A DNA stretch of 64,000 nucleotides from contig CM060107.1 in the NCBI GenBank assembly GCA_030522415.1, positions 47,699,807 through 47,763,806 of the forward strand, written 5' to 3'. The position numbers and the translations under genes are program-made. Source of the stretch: Channallabes apus. Taxonomy: Eukaryota; Chordata; Actinopteri; Siluriformes; Clariidae. The stretch's first letter is position 1. The number at the start of each line of letters is the position of its first letter. A model generated the notes under the pieces. That model saw nothing but the letters and a program-made list of their open reading frames with translations, ran no database searches and was not told where the DNA came from. Shown piece after piece: positions 1 through 13,600 of the stretch.

Positions 1-539
1 TTGTTACTTTCAAGATGTAATATCCAGGTTTATTTAATCCAAGCTGATACATACAATACAAACAGTGCATGGAGGAAGACCACTCAAACTGCAGTTATGC
101 TGCTCCCTAGTGGTAGTAGAATGCTTTGCACAAGTAAAAAAAAAAAAATTAAGTATTTTTATAGAACTTGCCTAGCATGCAGCTGTGTAACTGTAATATT
201 TAAAGAGTTTAAGTCATTTTAATTTCCTTCTAGACACCTTTTTAAATATATATATTTAAATATTATAGAACGATGCAGCCTAGTAATCCTAATCTACTTT
301 TACATCGCCGTTCTTCCCTCTGGATATTTCCGTGATGTCGTGGTTCCTGTGTGTTTGTTCGTACTCACTGTTTACAGATGGTGGGTTTGGATGCCCACTC
401 CATGCTCTCTGACGTGGTAATTTCGTCTGCCAGCGCTCCGTCCTCGCTGCACTCGTCCTAGAAGAGGAATAGATCACGATACGAACAGTGAGACGTGGAG
501 ACCGAAGACGTTGTCTGATCTGCAAACTAACTGCTTATA

Positions 540-977
540 AGACCACTGATGTCAACTTGTGTCTATAGTTGCGTTCAGTTCAGCATGGAGGTTCTTACCC
601 GAGTCTCCAATAACTACCTGGACTCCATATTAACATTAACAAACATCAACTGTTATACTGAACTAACTGCCTGCCACCTAACACACACAGTATAAATGCA
701 CATCAATTCCTGCTATCTGTTTCACCCAGATTAGGATGGGTTCTCTTTTGATTCTGGTTCCTCTCAAGGTTTCTTCCTATTACCATCTCAGGGAGTTTTT
801 CCCCTTGCAACTGTCGCCCTCGGCTTGCTCACCAGGGACTATCTGATCATTCTGATTCATACACATTCACATTCCATACAAACTTAAATAATTCTTTTGA
901 TTGTGTAAAACTGTTTTGCGACAATGACGATTGCTAAAAGCGCTATACACATAAAATGTAACTGAATTGCGAGGTAT
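540..977 (+). mobile_element. L2-type LINE 3' end
   Basis: Contains GGTTCCTCTCAAGGTTTCTT, CACTGTCGCC-like text and a terminal AAAAGCGCTATACA...AAT. The same tail occurs at 4601-4775 (reversed) and 59156-59405, the latter attached to an L2 reading frame. A 5'-truncated 3'-UTR copy lying in the last intron region of senp6. The left boundary is approximate. Confidence 0.75.
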
Positions 978-1563
978 ACTTCACAGGGTGTTCAAAACAT
1001 CAGGTGTTGATGTGAAGAAAAAAATAATAATAATTAAATAAAAAAATAAAAAAAGATTATTGAGGACGACGTCATACTTATAGGACACAATAATAAAAAA
1101 ATTTATTTAATAAAGAAATCCGTAGCAAATCCATATAGGCTAGTAATCTTTAAAAAAAAAATTCTTTGTACATCAATAAATTGTAAAGTAATAATCAATT
1201 ATATATTTAAAAGTTATACACGCTTTAATAGCATGGTTCTATAATGATACCGGTTTTTGTTTCAATAAATATTTCAGATTCAACGCCCGCAGTGTAAAAT
1301 TTCCACAGCAGCGGCGACAGGTGCTTATGTCACCATGGTAACGCACTTCGCAGGATGTTCCGAACGGTTGAGTTTTGTCGTGGCAAGTTCCCTTCGCCGA
1401 CATTCTCTACATACTTAGCAGGGAGTAGGGAGCAACCCGTGAGGTACACTTTCGGAATGGAACGCAGATCATGTCCTGACGACATTGTGGGGCGACTTTC
1501 TGCCGGAGTGGGGGGACTTTTGCGAGAGCCATGCTGGTGTACACTCTGGATGAGCACACTTAC
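978..1563. other. senp6 intronic sequence, no feature
   Basis: AT-rich stretch, then more mixed sequence from 1270 on. Open frames here (1330-1563) are read-through from exon 20 and show no SENP6 similarity. I see no catalytic Asp or Cys exon. Confidence 0.5.
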
Positions 1564-1640
1564 ATGAGAAGAGCTTTGGTCATCAGAGAAGGTGCCAGGA
1601 TCTTCACTGCTATAGCACACACTGATTCTCCGCAAAGCAT
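1564..1640 (-). CDS. senp6: senp6 coding exon 20, acidic loop
   Basis: Encodes [19 protein letters not shown] and a Ser-rich end, comparable to the SENP6 loop SKIRLNYSDESP...FSEDQDNQDDSSDD. Acceptor TTTCAG after a long poly-T run, donor GTAAGT. This is the last exon found before the left edge. Confidence 0.82.
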
Positions 1641-4600
1641 CTGAAAAAAAAAAAAAAAAAAAAAAAGAAACCACTATTACGACCGAGTCCACCTGCTTTA
1701 TCGTGAGGTTCAGAATTCTCACGTTCGAGAGCAACACTCACCCGTGTAATGCCCGTTGATCCTTTGGCCGTGAGTGCAGCTGTGATCTGCCGCTCGGTGC
1801 GGACACGAGGACATGCTGGAGTGGCATGCGTCCTGTCCCTCATGTCCTTCCGTACTGACCTCGTCCGGATTGAAGGAGAGGGGCTCCGTGTGAGGCGAGG
1901 GCTCCTCGGTGCCTCCTTCGCTTAGGATGGAGCTCCCAAACTCGGACGGGGACGAAGCCTGGGCCTGGGCCTGCGTCAGGGGCTGATAATGAGGATTGGG
2001 CTCGAGGCAGGGTCCCTCTAGACCTGGAAAGCAGATCACTGCAAGATACCAGTGTGCTCTGCATCGGAGGAAGGAGAAGAAAAACATGCATAAAACAAAT
2101 AATAATGTGTGAACGCTGTGGGGGCGGGGGAGGAAAACCCCACAACACCTTGAATATAAATAAGATCACTTACTATGATCTAGTAACTATGATTTTCTAT
2201 AACATCAGCTGACTAGAGTGCTGACTATAAGGGGAAAAAAAGTATATCGCTTGATTTTAATGCCCTTGTTTCCATAGTAACAGCTGCATCACAGGGACTT
2301 GTTAGTGGACACTGCATTGTCTAAATATAGAAACGAATGGATTACTGTGGTCTAATCTTTGATATGTGCTCTGTGGATGTTAAACACATCAAACATATCT
2401 ATTAATTACAATTACGGAAACGTTGGGATGTTTTTTTTTAATTATTATTTTTTTTTTTTCCAATGCAATGAAAAATTAAAAGACCTTCAAATCACGTGAG
2501 CCAATATTCTATTTACATACAATAGAGAGAAAGAACATAGATGTTTAAATCATTTAAAATTTGATTTAAAGTCAAAAAGCTGCCATGGGGGCAACAAAGG
2601 GCTGAAAAAGTTAAAAAAAAAAAAAAAAAAAAGAGAAGATTTGGCTAGGAGAGAGAGCATGTAGCATCAGGCCTGGAACATGATCAGCTATAAAAGGGAT
2701 GTTTTAGAGAGGCAGAGTATCTGGGAAGTAAAGATGGGCAGAGGCTCTCCGATCTGTGAGTGTGTAAGAAGATACTTTAAAAACAACGTTCCTCAACATC
2801 CAATTGCAAAGGCTTTGCAAATCTCATCATAACATCATCGAAACATTCAGAGAACCTGGAGAAATCTCTGTGTTTAAGGGACAAGAATGAAGACCCTCAG
2901 ACGACACTGCATCACTCATGGGTTGTCACTGACACAATTGGTCTCATTGTGTCATTAACATGACTAAATCGGCCCAGGAATACTTGCAGAAACATTTCTT
3001 ATATCCCGTGACAACTGCAGTTGCCAACTCAAGCTCTATCATGCAGAAATGTAGCCATGTGTGAACATGGTACAGAAGCGCCATCGTGTCGTGTGGGCCA
3101 AGGCTCATTACAATGGACTGTTTCAAAGTGGAAAAGTGTCCTATGGTCAGACGTGTCCAAAGTTGACATTCTTGTTGCAAATCATGGAAAACGTGTTTTG
3201 GAAACACTATGAATGCTGAAAGGTATATAAAAGGTTGTAGACGATATTTATCTCAGAGAAGACCTCGTGTATTTCAGCAGGAAAATGCAAAATCACATTC
3301 TGCAGTCATTACAACAGAAAGGCTTTAGTAGGTGCTGAACTGGCGAGCATGCAGTCCAGATCTTTCACATATAAAGAACATTCGGTGAATCGGTAAAAGG
3401 AAAATAATCTTCGATACGTGCGACGATGAACTCTTGAGCAGCTGGAAACTGATATCAGGCAAGAATGTGACCAAGTTCAAACTGTTTTGAGGAGAAAAGA
3501 GGAGGAGATGCTACACCATGGGAAACATGTCCCCGTCACAACTATTTTGAGACCTATAGCAGGCATCAAATTTGAAATGAGCTCATTTTGGGCATAAAAT
3601 TGTAAAACTTCAGTTTAAACATTTACGTTCTATTGAGAATAAGATATTGGTTAATGATTTAAAGATCTTCTACTTTTAATTTTATTCAAAACTTAAAAAC
3701 ACACACCAACGTTTCCAGAATCGAGTTGTGACGTGTCGGTTGTAAGTACTAACAAACTATATCAAGTGTAATGCTGCGTACAAAAATGAAATACTACATA
3801 AAACATGTGTGATGACATTAACTCCTCTTCCTGTCAGGCTGCATCACTCAACACATCATTCCCTGTCCGATTCGAGTTATAAATACGACGGCTTACGACT
3901 CATTGATGGGAACGAAGATGAAGTCCTTCTGAAAAAGGTCCACGTGCCGCGTCCATGTTTTTACCCGATTGTGCTTCCTCTTCTGTATTCTAGAATCAGT
4001 GACAGAACAGAAGATCAGATCAGAAATACATGACTTCAAATCGAGCCAAAATTATTTTTAATGCCATCACGCCATCATTTTTGCAGCACAAGAATAACAT
4101 CAGCATGAGGCAGATCTACAATAGTCATGTACGTCTGAGAGAGAACCTACGGTAGGTTAGTGGTGTCTGTTGCGTTTCGCCTTTCTCTCTGGTTAAGTCT
4201 CTTGTAGAAGAAGGAGCTGAAAACGTGACTTCTGCCTGCATCCTCCTTTTTCAACTTCTCCATAAACAGATATCTGGGAGAAAAAAAAAAACAAAACCAC
4301 AATCATCATGTATATGTATAATCATCATGACTCATATGCTAATATGATTATACTTTGGGTTTATGCATTAATCTGATCCTGACAGATTTTTATTAGAGGA
4401 AACACAAACCCATTCCCTTACATAAAAATACAGCAGTGTTGACCCAAACAGAGAGTATTATATACTTGCACGGGCCATGCAAGTAGATCGACATCCAACC
4501 AATTATATATATATAAAAAAAAAATTTATCTGTCTATTTATGATTGATTAACTAGTAGTGGACAGTTCGCATCTTATTACAGAATATACAGGTACAATTA

Positions 4601-7600
4601 ATTCAATTCAATTTTATTTGTATAGCGCTTTTAACAATTGACATTGTCTCAAAACAGCTTTACACAATCAAAAGAATTATTTAAGTTTGTATGGAATGTA
4701 AATGTGTATGAATCAAAATGTTCAGATAGTCCCTGGTGAGCAAGCCCGAGGGCGACAGTGGCAAGGAAAAACTTAGCGGTAGCGTGAACTGTACAAAGAC
4801 GCGGAATACAGCGGATCTCAATTGCTGTCAAACTATCTCACGTTTCGCTCAGTGTACGGGCTCTTCTTAATAAAAAAAAAAAAAAAAAAGAAAAGTTAAT
4901 TAAAGGGTAACTATGTAAGACCAGAAGGTGACCTCGTCTTATGATTATCTGTCGGGACTTATTTTTACTTTTTATTTTTTTTAAAGGTAAATTTCAAGTT
5001 AACTTGTTTTATTTTTATGCATTTATTTATTTATTTATTTTTGGGTTGGGGCACAAATAATTTGAGTTTCCATTATTTCTTATGGGAATTCTTCAATTTG
5101 GTTTATGAGTGTTTTGGAATATGAGCCCGCCGGACCTGAACCCAATGGAGATTGTTTGGGGTGAGCTGGACCACAGAGTGAAGGCAAAGGGGCCAACTAA
5201 GTGCTAAACACCTCTGGGAACTCCTTCTAGACTGTTGGAAACTATTTCAGGTGACTTCACCTCTTGAAGCTCATCGAGAGAACGCCAAGAGTGTGCGAAG
5301 CAGTAATCAGTGCAAAGGGTGGCTATTTTGAAGAAACTAGAATATAAAACATGTTTTCAGTTATTTCTTATATAACAATTATATTCAGTTATAACACTTT
5401 TTTTTGTTTAGTACATAACTCCACATGTGTTCATTCATAGTTTTGATGCCTTCAGTGAGAATCTACACAATGTAAATGGTCATGAAGATAAAGAAAACAC
5501 ATTGAGTGAAGGTGTGTCCAAACGTTTGGCCTGTACTGTATATGCTAATACAGATGTCCTACCGGTGTGCGGACAGACGAGGCTTCATACTGTACATTAC
5601 ACTGTGTATTTGGGGTATGCTTAAAAAGGCCTATATTTACACTCAGTCGAGTCCTGAAATTGTCGAGGGTTACGTTCCTAGAACACAGCGAACTGTGAAA
5701 AAACATGAAGTTTTGATGAGATTAAAAAAAAAAAAAAAAAAAAAAAAATAGCGCCTATAAATGCACATAATGCATAAACCATAAATATGCCACGAAACAC
5801 TTTCAAACTTGGCTTAATTACACTACAAAAAAAAAGAATGTAAAGGTAAACCTGTATACTGTACTGTACTGCTGTACGACACAGTGGTAGTAGTAAAACA
5901 ACGATGTTACCCCTATATATGTACTGTAACTCATGCAAGCACATTTTCTTTGGTACAAAGGGGAAATACAGTAATAATAATAATAATAATAATAATAATT
6001 CACAATCTCAAGCCACGTTTTCCTTAACGTTGCTTTGTATTCTCTCTACAGGACTAAGAACATTTATACAGTGTTTTATTTTACGTGGAAATTTAGCTAA
6101 ATTCACATTTATATTCATGTTTAAGAAATGAGTAAATTATATAATTCTTAACATTATGAAACAGTAAAACATATGAAAAATTTTATATTGCGGAGGATAT
6201 ATGGGATTTCCGCAAGAAATCTTTTTCTTTAAAAACAACAAAAAAAAGATTCTTAAACAAAAAAATTAATAAATAATAATAATCAGCAAACGACTGAGGC
6301 TGTAAACTCAAACACGGGTCGAATATTTTATATATAAAGAATTTCTGATCGACTGTAAATCTGTTCCCGTCATCGTCCTGTCCATCAAATAATCAAAATG
6401 TCCCCTCAATTTCTTAGAAGCTTAAACTAAAACTGTAAGATTATGGTTTATAAAATCTTAACACACTCACTTTAAATAAAAGTCAATGATGACGTCGTTG
6501 AGAAACTCGCCTTCGTTTAGACAGTGAAGGTCTTCATTGGTCACAGAGATTCCTCCTTTAGCCGGAGGAGGGGGGTACACGATCAACCTAGTAGAGAAAA
6601 CAGGTACGCAATCAATCAATCAATAAAATCAATCAATCAAACGCCCGAGTTCTACAGTGTATAGGTTTTAACACGACCTCGCACTCAGACTGGCAGATCT
6701 ACACCTCAGGCCTGCTTTATTTTCTTTTATATAGAAAGCAAAACACAAATTCCTCTCCTTCTGAAGTTTAGTAAACGTTTGATCTCACTTGATAATGGGG
6801 CCGGTGAAGGTGGGCTGCAGCTCTGCCATGTCCTCATCGTCGTAGATCCCTTGGAGGTGTGCGGAAAACCGGGTCTGAACCGTTGCCTCCGTCGACGCGG
6901 CGGAACTCGCTGTAACTGTGCTTGTCGTCGCTGAGGTCGCTGTCGCCGTGGTGATGGAGACGTTTCCTGTTGTCGCAGTTGGTGCTGATGTCGTAGAGGG
7001 CGCAAGTAATTTGCTTTTCTGAACCTTTGCCTGAGGGACGGACACAAAACACACCGTCTTACAAAACGACGCCGCGACGCCACGTGACTGCTGTTCCAAG
7101 ATATAAGCTGGTGTTTATCTAATAAGTTATACGCTGAAAATAAAACACAAATACTATATTAAAGCTTTTACATTCATAGGATCGCACCTTTTCCTTCTCT
7201 TTCGACGCTTTGTTATACTGAACCAGTCTAACGTTGGCCTCGTCGAAGGTCAGCCTGGCGGGAAAGTTGGTGAGCTTGTTGTTTCGTCCGATCTCGACCA
7301 GGATGTCTTCTAAAATCATCTGCTCTTGCATCGGGGGGCCGTTCTCGAAAATCAGCACTATGTATTTCTCGTCCATGTCTGAAGAAAAAAGCAAAACTCA
7401 TCAATGGGTCGATGCCAGCTTAGTGTGAGATCTGAGAACATTCCAAGGACAAATAATCCAAGGTTTCTATCGAGCTTCTTCCACCTTCTAAAACGCCACA
7501 AGAGAGATGCTCACTTTCACCGTTGCAGTCGTACCACAGGCCGCCGCTCTCCTGGGACATCTGCAGCTGCGTGCGCAGGCGCTGGCACTCGCTTTCGCTG

Positions 7601-10600
7601 GTCTGGAAGAAGAGCACGGGCAGCTTCCGGACGCTGCACCACTCGCAGCTCGTCAGCTCCGACGACCTGAGGCGCACGTTCTCCAGCACGTCGATCTCCT
7701 GACCTGGACGCAATGGTTGAAGCGCTGGTGGTCAGAGCTGGACCGTGGCATGTTATCTGCAGACTTGCCTCCTATTTGGATGGATTTAAACGCCGCCCCC
7801 TCCCCCTACACCTGGACCCGTACCGACTATGCGAGATGCAATTATAGGAGTAGGAGCTATTCATCAAGATCCTTACAATAACAATTCCTGTTTTTGTTTT
7901 TTTTCCTACCAAAATGTAGGAGATGTCCTAACTGGTTAGGAGTAGTGAGGACATGGTGCGCAGATGAAAGGCGTTTTAGAAACACGACACAGAGCTCATA
8001 AAACAGCTTGTGAACATCACGTGCGGTATTCACGTAAACATCCTGTGCGGTGTGCGCTAGTTCATTAACAAACATGTTGCATGCTGTCTCCATGTGTCGG
8101 GAAATAATGAATTAAACTCTCTTAAGCTCTTGTAGCGCCGCAGATCACGCACGGATTCACACATTTGTTCAGACTCCTGGTCCGTGTACAGAACCGGACT
8201 TCCTCGCCTTAGATAGTATTAGAACACACACACACCTGATTACAACTGAAGATTATGTATGACGAGACTTACCTTCTGTCTCGAGCTGGATGAACTCTAC
8301 TGTGAACTGGGGGAAAAAAAGAAAAACACAGGGGGAAAAGTTTGCAATAAGACAATAATGCTGCTGCCTTTTCAGATTTCCAAGGTGCACACATGCTGGA
8401 CTTGTACTAAAAAATAAATAAATGAATAAATAAAAGGGCAAGTCATGATGAATGAAGGGACGTAGAGAAATATACAGTGCACAGCCTTATTCTAAAATGG
8501 ATTAAATTTATTTTTTCCCCTGAGAATTCTACACACAACACCCCATAATGACGACATGAAAAAAAGTCGAGATTTTTTGCAAATTTATTAAAAATAAAAA
8601 AATTTTTTGCAAAATTGAGCTCAGGCGCATCCTGTTTCTCCTGATCAATTAAGCTGCAGAAACATCTCAAAGATGGAGTCCAACTTGTGGTAAATTCAGT
8701 TGATGGGACATGATTTGGAGAGGCACACACCTGTCTATATGAGGTCCCACAGTTGACAGTTCATGTCAGAGCACAAGCCAAGCATGAAGTCAAAGGAATT
8801 GTCTGTAGACCTCCGAGACAGGATTGTCACGAGGCACAAATCTGGGGAAGGTTACAGAAAACTTTCTGCCGCTTTGAAAATCCCAGTGAGCGCAGTGGCC
8901 TCCATCACCCGTAAGTGGAGGACATTCGAAACCACCAGGACTCTTCCTAGAGCTGGCCGGCCATCGAAACTGAACGATCGGGGGAGAAGGGAGTCAGGGA
9001 GGTGACCAAGAACCCGAGCTCCAGAGGTCCTCTGTGGAGAGAGGAGAACCTTCCAGAAGGACAACCATCTCTGCAGCAATCCACCAATCAGGCCTATATG
9101 GTAGACTGGCCAGACAGAAGCCACTCCTTAGTAAAAGAAACATGGCAGCTCGCCTGGAGTTTGCCAAAAGGCACCTGAAGGACTCTCAGACCATGAGAAA
9201 CAAAATTCTCTGGTCTTATGAGACAAAAATTTAAATCTTTGGTGTGAATGCCAGGCGTCACATGTTTGGAGGAAACCAGGCACTGCTCATCACCAGGCCA
9301 ATACCATCCCTAGGGTGAAGCATGGTGGTGGCAGCATCATGCTGTGGGGATGTTTGTCAGCAGCAGGATCTGGGAGACTAGTCAGAATAAAGGGAAAGAT
9401 GACTGCAGCAAAGTACAGAGACATACTGAATGAAAACCTGCTCCAGAGCGCTCTTGAACTCGGACTGGTGCAAGACAATGACCTTAAACACACAGCCAAG
9501 ATATCAAAGGAGTGGCTTCAGGACAACTCTGTGAATGTCCTTGAGTGGCCCAGCCAGAGCCCAGACTTCTCTGGAGAGATCTTAAAATGGCTGTGCACCG
9601 ACGCTTCCCATCCGACCTGATGGAGCTTGAGATGTTCTGCAAAGAGTAATGGGCGAAACTGGCCAGGGATAAGTTTGTGGCATCATATTTAAAAAGGTGC
9701 ATCGACAAAGTATTGAGCAAAGGATGTGAATACTTTTTTGATTAACCTTTTTTTTTTTATATATAAATTTGCAAAAATCTCAAGTAAACTTTTTTTCATG
9801 TCGTCATTATGGGGTGTTGTGTGTAGAATTCTGAGGGAAAAAAAAAAAAGAATTGAATCCATTTTAGAATGACAAAATGTGGAAAAAGTGATGTGCTGTG
9901 AATACTTTCCGGATGCACTGTATGATCTGCATAAACCCTTATATGACTCACATAGTGGAAATTAAACACGTAGTAATTATAATCGTTAAGGCTTAATTTG
10001 TGTAATTTTTAATGAGCTTTGTAGATTAACACTTGACCGTCAAACATTTTCAAAAATAAAATAAATGAAGGAACCGGTCTTACAATGACAGGTTTGGTGA
10101 CCATCCTGCGCAGAGTTCCTATCCGTACGCTCCTGCACGGCAGAATAATGCTCTCCAACTTGGCCGTCTGCGCCATTTTCCGCTTCTTAGAAGGAGACGG
10201 GTCTTCGCACAAGGAGTTTCGAAACTGCTGAGACGTTGAACAAAAAAAAAAAAAAAAAAAAAAAACAAGATTCATTTATTTATTTATTTACTCAGGATCT
10301 TTTCCTCTAGAGTTTATTCTGAAATCAATTAGCTGATGACTAAATTAATTTGACGGCGAAAGAGTAAAACTAGCCGGTCGAGTGAACAGAAGAAGAAGAA
10401 ACCACTTACAGGCTCTTTTAAGCGGCTCCTTCTGGGCACCATGCTCCTGTGGTCCACGTCGGAGAAAAATTCACAAGCGTGCTCTTCATGTTCGGCGACT
10501 TCCTTGACGGCCGCCTCGACTCTGCCGCTGGAGGGGGCGGGGGAGGAGTGGGCGGAGTCGGCCGGCCTCGGGGAGACGCTGTCCAGACGGTTCACGCTGC

Positions 10601-13600
10601 CCGTGCTGGAACTGTCAGCCTCGCCATCTTCATCGCTGGACAGTATGACTGCGGATAAATTGATTTAAATAATAAATACGGGAGCGGTGTGGATATTAAT
10701 TCACATCTGAGCACCGATGTCTACTGCGCGACACTCACTGGGGTCATCGAGTTCGTTCTGCTTCCCCGCGGGCTGCCTCTTCCCCACGGCCAGCTTGGCG
10801 CCGTTGTGCGGGAGCAGCAGACCCCCGCGGGTAGTAGTACGTGCCGGCGGGTTCATGGCGGTTTCCGTGCGGGCGGAGACGGAGCGCCCTCCGGACGCCA
10901 TGCCGTAGAAGCTCTTGCTGAGCTGAGTGGCGTTGGTGGAGCCTTGAGAGGGAAGAGAGCGTACAGGCACTCGGCGGGTGGGTGAGGAGGGGGCAGCGGC
11001 CGAAAGAGCCACTTCGGCGGGCAGCGGGCTGCCGCAGCTTTCGCATTTGGTGTGGTCTTCGCTCTGCTGGCCGCACTTTCCACACACGGTGAAGTACTCG
11101 TCCGGCTGCAACGACTGAGACAGAGAAAGAGAGAGAGAGAGAGCGAGAGAGAGAAAGAAAGGAAGAGTTCAGACAGGACATTTCTCTTTTGCACACGTCT
11201 GTTACTGAACTGTTTCAAGCCTCCCTCACCTCTGCGCTTTCAAACATCGGCCGCCTCTTCGCCTGGACGCACCTCTTTATGCTCAGGGTGTCCGAGTCTG
11301 AAGGACAGAGAGCATGAAAAGACAGAACGCTATGAGCTACGTTTCTATAAATTAGGTCACTTTCTAACACAATGTTCCTGATTTTACACAGTAAAAAACA
11401 ATGCTAAAAGCGTCCAAAATGCACAATATTCTCCTTTGAACATTTGATCTTGAGATGCATATCTGCTACTTGGTCTCTGTAAATCCTTCATAATGGCTCT
11501 AATCTAAGGTGATGTTTGTTAACCTGTGATTTCTGAGGCTGGTGACTAACTGCGCTTTTCCACTGCATAGTACGGAACGACACGGTTCAGTTCAGCTCAC
11601 TTTTGGGGGGTTTTCCACTGGGAACAGTACCTGGTACCTGGTCCTTTTTTTAGTACCACCTCAGCCGAGGTTCCACGCGCGCCGAACCGTTACCAAAACG
11701 TGACGTGTAAACTCTGCTGGTCACTGATTGGCCGGAGAAAATCGTCATTACTGCGTCACTGAACTTGCGACACGAGACACGACAGAACCGCTATATTTAG
11801 AACAGCCAGAGAAGGATCGGACGCACCTTTTTGTATTAACCAAAAATTTTCTTTGGCTGCCATCAGCCTCTTTTGAAACAAACTCCTTCGTCTCGCTGTT
11901 AAAAACATCCACATGCCGAGAATGAAGAACACCATGCCGTCGATATGCTCCATTGTTGTGTGTTTGTTTGTGGCGCGTTTACGATGATGTCACGGAAGTA
12001 GCGGCGCCACGACTAAAACGACACGTGAGTAATCCAGCCCACTCTAAAGCGTTACTAAACTGCAGTGGAAGCGCAAACCGAGCCGAACCGAAGTGAGTTG
12101 AACGGAACCGTGTCGCGCCGTACTATGCAGTGGACAAGAGGCATAAATGAGCTTCTCCTCTACAGCAGAGGTAACGTTTTGGTCTTGCTTTAATGGGATG
12201 GTCTTCATGAGAGACAGTTTCATCATGGAGCTTGATGGCTTTTGGAATTGCACTTGACACAATACTGTTCTTGCAGGAACTGTTCAAGAACAGCTGACCT
12301 GCACATCTTAAAACAACAAACTGACGTTTATTGTTGTTACATAATTTACTAATTCCATATGTGTAATTTCATAGTTTTGTTGAAATCCCCAGTATTGTCG
12401 TAGAATGCAGGAAATAAAATCACTAAACAAAAAGGAAGAAATTTGCAAGCGATCCCAGATTTTTGAGCGCTAGTGTACACCGACCTACTGTCTCACTACC
12501 TCATACACATTGGACGCTAATAATAACATTCAAATTAATTTTATTACTTGCACATAGTGTAAATTTTACAGCTAAAGGTTTTTAAACAATTATTTTTATA
12601 TATTTTTAAATATATTAATATTAAATACATACATGCATACATGCATGCATACATAAACCCCTCAAAAACCCCCATATTTATTTATATTCATATTATATAT
12701 ATTCATATATAAAAAGCAGCATTTCCTTCCTTGGCTTAGGTTAATCATTCACGTAGCACTCTTTCATCCTCCATATCATAAGAAACGCTTTACTTAATGT
12801 GACTTTAATACTTGGTGAATGGGATTCAATATTTGAATTCGTGAATCGAGACAAGCTCGCACAGGACACAAGATTCGGTGAAACCTTACGCACGCAACAC
12901 GCTGAAAATGAGACACGGCAGGAGGCGAACATTCTGTGACTCACTGCTTCAAAAGGTTACCCGACTGCCCGCGTCTAGACCATTTGTTGCATTCTATTCT
13001 GCCATCGCCAAGGGAACGGGCCGCATCTTTTTTCCCCCTAAATGGTCCATCTCTGTTTTCTTTTTCTAGCTTCATATCTTGTCTCGTTCCTTTTTTTCTC
13101 TCCTCGTGGGAGACGCAGATTAATCATAGGCCGGAGATTCACTCTGGTGTTCGCTGACACACACCACCACATTTGGCTGGTGCACACACACACACAAAAA
13201 CATTGCCACAGGCTGTAGTGTCTTAAACAGCGCACAGCCATGAAACACTCTGTTCCTTTATCCTTTCAGCTCGGTCATGGACGAGCACAAAAATTTTTTT
13301 TTTCTCCTACATGCACAAGCCAGCCATTCTCATCAAAAGGGACCTCAATCACCTGAAGGCAAAGCGAGCAAGGCAGGAAAAAGAAGTGGCGTACGTCTTA
13401 TAGCGATATGATGAACAGTAGCTGGCAGTTATTTCTGAATAAGGCTGTAATTTCGATAAGAATTACTGAGACCGTCAAGCGCCTGGCTCGAACACAACGC
13501 GCCGTCCTTGGGCGCTGACGGAGCGTCGCGCTTTCGGCTGCCAGGAAACCCGACTAAAATGCAGACGCTCCGTCCGTCTGAAAGGGCGTCTCGAAGAGAC

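Noticed and set aside
289..525. 78-codon minus-strand frame near the left edge
   Set aside because: No similarity to the missing senp6 exons or any family I recognise.
1330..1563. Continuation of the senp6 exon 20 frame to 1330
   Set aside because: A strong GTAAGT donor at 1563 and loss of SENP6 similarity show this is intron.
10009..10083. Extension of the exon 11 frame past 10084
   Set aside because: GTAAGA donor at the end of the conserved TKPVI block; the tail is intronic.
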